In this document: positions 6,267 to 7,630 of the stretch, one piece after another
How the letters are laid out: each line of letters opens with the position of its first letter
Position numbering within the stretch: position 1 is the stretch's first letter
Assembly (NCBI GenBank): GCA_002694345.1
Contig: NZLV01000162.1
Coordinates: 1-7,630 of the forward strand
Source: Maricaulis sp.
GTDB lineage: Bacteria; Pseudomonadota; Alphaproteobacteria; Caulobacterales; Maricaulaceae
Length of the DNA stretch: 7,630 nucleotides
Direction of reading: 5' to 3'
Notes under the pieces: generated by a model
Databases searched by the model: none
Told to the model about the DNA's origin: nothing
What the model saw: only the letters and a program-made list of their open reading frames with translations
Program-made: the position numbers and the translations under genes

Positions 6267-7232
6267 TCAGGCCTCGCGCTCGTGGAACTGGCCGTAGCGG
6301 CGATAGCGTCCCAGATAGCTCGGCACGATGGCGTCCACCGTTTCCGGCTGGATACCCAGGTCCGCCAGCGTCTTCGCGCCATCAGCCACGACATTGTCCG
6401 ACTTCAGCTGCGTCAGCTGGTCCTGCGTCAGCATCGGCTGGACGAAGGGCAGGATGGCTGCGAGTTCGGCCATCATGGCGATCACGGAACCCAGCTGCCA
6501 CGGCAGCGGCACCAGGAAGCGCGGACGGTCAATCTCGTCGAGGATGAAGCGCATCAGTTCGGCAAAGCTGTAGACACCCGGCCCGCCGAGCTCATAGGTC
6601 TCGCCCTGGGCTTCCGGGGATTGCAGCGCCGCGACAACGGCCTGGGCGACATCACCGGCAAAGACCGGCTGGAACTGCGTCTTGCCACCACCGAACAGCG
6701 GCAGCGCCGGGGCGAACCGCGCCATGCCGGCGAAACGGTTGAAGAAACCGTCTTCCGTACCGAACACGATGGACGGACGCAGAAGGGTCGCCGTCGGCAG
6801 GGCGGCTTTCACGAAAGCCTCGCCTTCAGCCTTGGTCCGGGCATAGCGCGACGCACTTTCCGGATCCGCACCGATCGCCGACATCTGGACGAAATGGGTG
6901 ATCCCCGCCGCAGCCGCCGCTTCGGCCACCGTTTTGGCGCCCTGGGCGTGCAGGCGGGTGAAAGTCTGACGACCGGTCTCGTTGAGGATGCCCACCAGAT
7001 TGACGACACCGGACGCGCCATCCAGCGCCCGCTCGACCGAGGCGGCAACGCGCAGATTGGCCTGCACCAGCTGAACCTGGCCGACCACACCCATCACACG
7101 CAAATCCTGGGCGAGATGCGGACGGCGCGAAGCGACACGAACGCGATAACCGGCTTTCGCCAGGGCCCGGACAACATGGCGGCCGATAAAGCCGGAGCCG
7201 CCGAATACGGTGATGATCTCGTCACGAAGCAT
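6267..7232 (-). CDS. NDUFA9-like NAD(P)-binding protein (atypical SDR, complex I-associated family)
   Basis: A 321-residue protein of the extended/atypical short-chain dehydrogenase family, resembling the mitochondrial complex I accessory subunit NDUFA9. The Rossmann motif GGSGFIGRHV is at 11-20 (G11, G14, G17), and S35-R36-R37 after the second strand hints at NADPH rather than NADH. MSAIGAD (117-123) and YARTK (Y130, K134) correspond to the SDR catalytic segment, and LRPSIVFG (151-158) is typical of the family. Binding of cofactor is likely; an enzymatic reaction is not established, and in mitochondria the homologue is structural. ATG 7232 follows GAGG with 7 bases between; the frame stays open upstream to 7580, but that extension runs antisense through tRNA-Leu and is not plausible. 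It is convergent with the CPBP gene and appears to be a single-gene unit. Confidence 0.9.
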   Translation of the reverse strand: MLRDEIITVFGGSGFIGRHVVRALAKAGYRVRVASRRPHLAQDLRVMGVVGQVQLVQANLRVAASVERALDGASGVVNLVGILNETGRQTFTRLHAQGAKTVAEAAAAAGITHFVQMSAIGADPESASRYARTKAEGEAFVKAALPTATLLRPSIVFGTEDGFFNRFAGMARFAPALPLFGGGKTQFQPVFAGDVAQAVVAALQSPEAQGETYELGGPGVYSFAELMRFILDEIDRPRFLVPLPWQLGSVIAMMAELAAILPFVQPMLTQDQLTQLKSDNVVADGAKTLADLGIQPETVDAIVPSYLGRYRRYGQFHEREA

Positions 7233-7361
7233 GGCTGTTCCTCGGGAAATCCTTTGATGTGACGGGATAGACCAAAAAAGCGCGGGCATGTCCATCGGGC
7301 AATGCGCCTCACTCTGCGCGGGCGCGCTGTGAAATATGCAGCACACCGTGCAAACCGCCCG

Positions 7362-7390
7362 TTGACATGGGCCCGCCTCAGCTTTAGACA
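7362..7390 (+). promoter_or_regulatory. Promoter of tRNA-Leu
   Basis: TTGACA (7362-7367), a 17-base spacer and TAGACA (7385-7390) lie directly upstream of the tRNA gene. The -35 is a perfect match and the spacing is ideal; the -10 is a fair match. The expected start near 7397 would give a leader of about 10 bases before the mature tRNA. The rest of the 7233-7361 stretch shows no gene and no clear promoter for the NDUFA9-like gene. Confidence 0.72.
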
Positions 7391-7407
7391 CCGCGCTCCT
7401 GACACCT

Positions 7408-7494
7408 GCCCAGGTGGCGGAATTGGTAGACGCGCTAGCTTCAGGTGCTAGTTTCCGTAAGGAAGTGGAAGTTCGAGTCTTCTCCTGGGCACCA
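7408..7494 (+). tRNA. tRNA-Leu (anticodon CAG)
   Basis: An 87-base class II tRNA with encoded CCA. The acceptor GCCCAGG (7408-7414) pairs perfectly with CCTGGGC (7484-7490), followed by discriminator A and CCA (7492-7494). The D stem GCG/CGC encloses a loop with TTGGT. The anticodon stem CTAGC/GCTAG holds loop TTCAGGT with anticodon CAG at 7442-7444, reading CUG. The variable arm TTTCC-GTAA-GGAAG is long, as expected for leucine. The T arm is GGAAG-TTCGAGT-CTTCT, with one G-T pair. CUG is a favoured leucine codon in GC-rich genomes, so this is likely an important isoacceptor. Confidence 0.97.
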
Positions 7495-7521
7495 TTCTCC
7501 AATGCTAAAGCATTGAAGAAT
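7494..7521. repeat. Imperfect hairpin abutting the tRNA-Leu 3' end
   Basis: ATTCT-C-CAATGC (7494-7505) and GCATTG-A-AGAAT (7510-7521) are inverted copies around a 4-base TAAA loop, with a single C/A mismatch inside 12 paired positions. The first base is the final A of the tRNA CCA end. No T-run follows on the plus strand, so a standard terminator is unlikely. It could aid tRNA 3' end processing, or be part of a recombination site. It is markedly more AT-rich than the coding DNA around it. Confidence 0.5.
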
Positions 7522-7523
7522 AA

Positions 7524-7541
7524 TGCCGCACATGTTCGGCA
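7524..7541. promoter_or_regulatory. 18-bp near-perfect palindrome, operator-like
   Basis: TGCCG-C-ACATGT-T-CGGCA is symmetric except for one mismatched pair (C against T). Its length and symmetry fit a binding site for a dimeric DNA-binding protein. It lies between the tRNA-adjacent hairpin and the GTTGGTCT repeats. No regulator is recognised, and chance occurrence cannot be excluded from a single copy. Confidence 0.35.
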
Positions 7542-7611
7542 ACCAACCTCAGACCAACATAAAGACCAACACGTGATCAAATGTGCGCGGCTAAACGCGG
7601 GCAGTTGGTCT
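7542..7611. repeat. GTTGGTCT-type octamer repeats
   Basis: On the minus strand, GTTGGTCT occurs at 7570-7563 and 7558-7551, and a related GTTGGTTG at 7547-7540, with periods of 12 and 11 bases, close to one helical turn. The complementary orientation (AGACCAAC on minus, GTTGGTCT on plus) occurs at 7604-7611. Such iterated short sites near a tRNA gene resemble integrase arm sites or a multi-site operator. The DNA from 7495 to 7630 carries no gene I can support, although a GTG frame is open from 7573 to the window end. Confidence 0.5.
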
Positions 7612-7630
7612 TCAGGGCTTGTGCTCGCTC

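Noticed and set aside
6259..6275. The perfect hairpin GAGGCC-GATCA-GGCCTC as a terminator for the uppP-CPBP unit.
   Set aside because: No T-run follows on either strand, and it includes the last codons and stop of the NDUFA9-like gene; its base composition fits coding constraint.
6282..7262. A 326-codon open frame on the plus strand.
   Set aside because: Antisense to the NDUFA9-like gene, with no motif and an Arg/Gln/His-rich composition.
7233..7580. A 116-residue N-terminal extension of the NDUFA9-like protein.
   Set aside because: It lies antisense to tRNA-Leu and its promoter, is Cys- and Ser-rich without family similarity, and the Rossmann fold begins normally at the 7232 start.
7573..7630. 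The start of an integrase or other gene at GTG 7573.
   Set aside because: Only 19 codons are visible, there is no ribosome site and no recognisable N-terminus, and the frame crosses the inverted octamer.

Overview
This 7.6-kb window is GC-rich, densely packed chromosomal DNA. It looks alphaproteobacterial, probably from the Caulobacterales/Hyphomonadaceae group. The basis is gene content (a PleD-like diguanylate cyclase, QueG, UppP and an NDUFA9-type complex I-associated protein) and promoter candidates that resemble the Caulobacter housekeeping consensus. The lineage is an inference; no rRNA or other marker gene is present.

Layout: (1) 1-522, plus strand, is the 3' end of a TPR-repeat protein whose start lies outside the window. 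It converges on (2) a minus-strand gene block, read right to left from about 4398 to 519: a FieF-type cation diffusion facilitator, a glutathione S-transferase family protein, epoxyqueuosine reductase QueG, and a REC-GGDEF diguanylate cyclase. Gaps are 41, 12 and 50 bp, with a candidate promoter at 4422-4451. (3) A 152-bp divergent intergenic region (4399-4550) separates this block from a plus-strand pair, uppP (undecaprenyl-diphosphatase) and a CPBP-family intramembrane protease, 9 bp apart. (4) An NDUFA9-like NAD(P)-binding protein on the minus strand converges on the CPBP gene, with a minus-strand terminator between them. (5) tRNA-Leu(CAG) on the plus strand has its own promoter. It is followed by 136 bp of different character: an imperfect hairpin touching the CCA end, an 18-bp palindrome, and repeated GTTGGTCT-type octamers. 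This arrangement resembles the edge of an element integrated at a tRNA gene, but no integrase gene is visible.

The genes are mostly housekeeping: lipid-carrier recycling for the cell wall (UppP), tRNA wobble modification (QueG), metal export, thiol chemistry and respiration. The signalling gene in the minus block is unusual because its receiver domain has Gly where the phosphorylated Asp should be. I see no clearly new multi-gene system. The most promising places for follow-up are the tRNA-Leu 3' flank, the degenerate receiver and the uppP-CPBP pairing.
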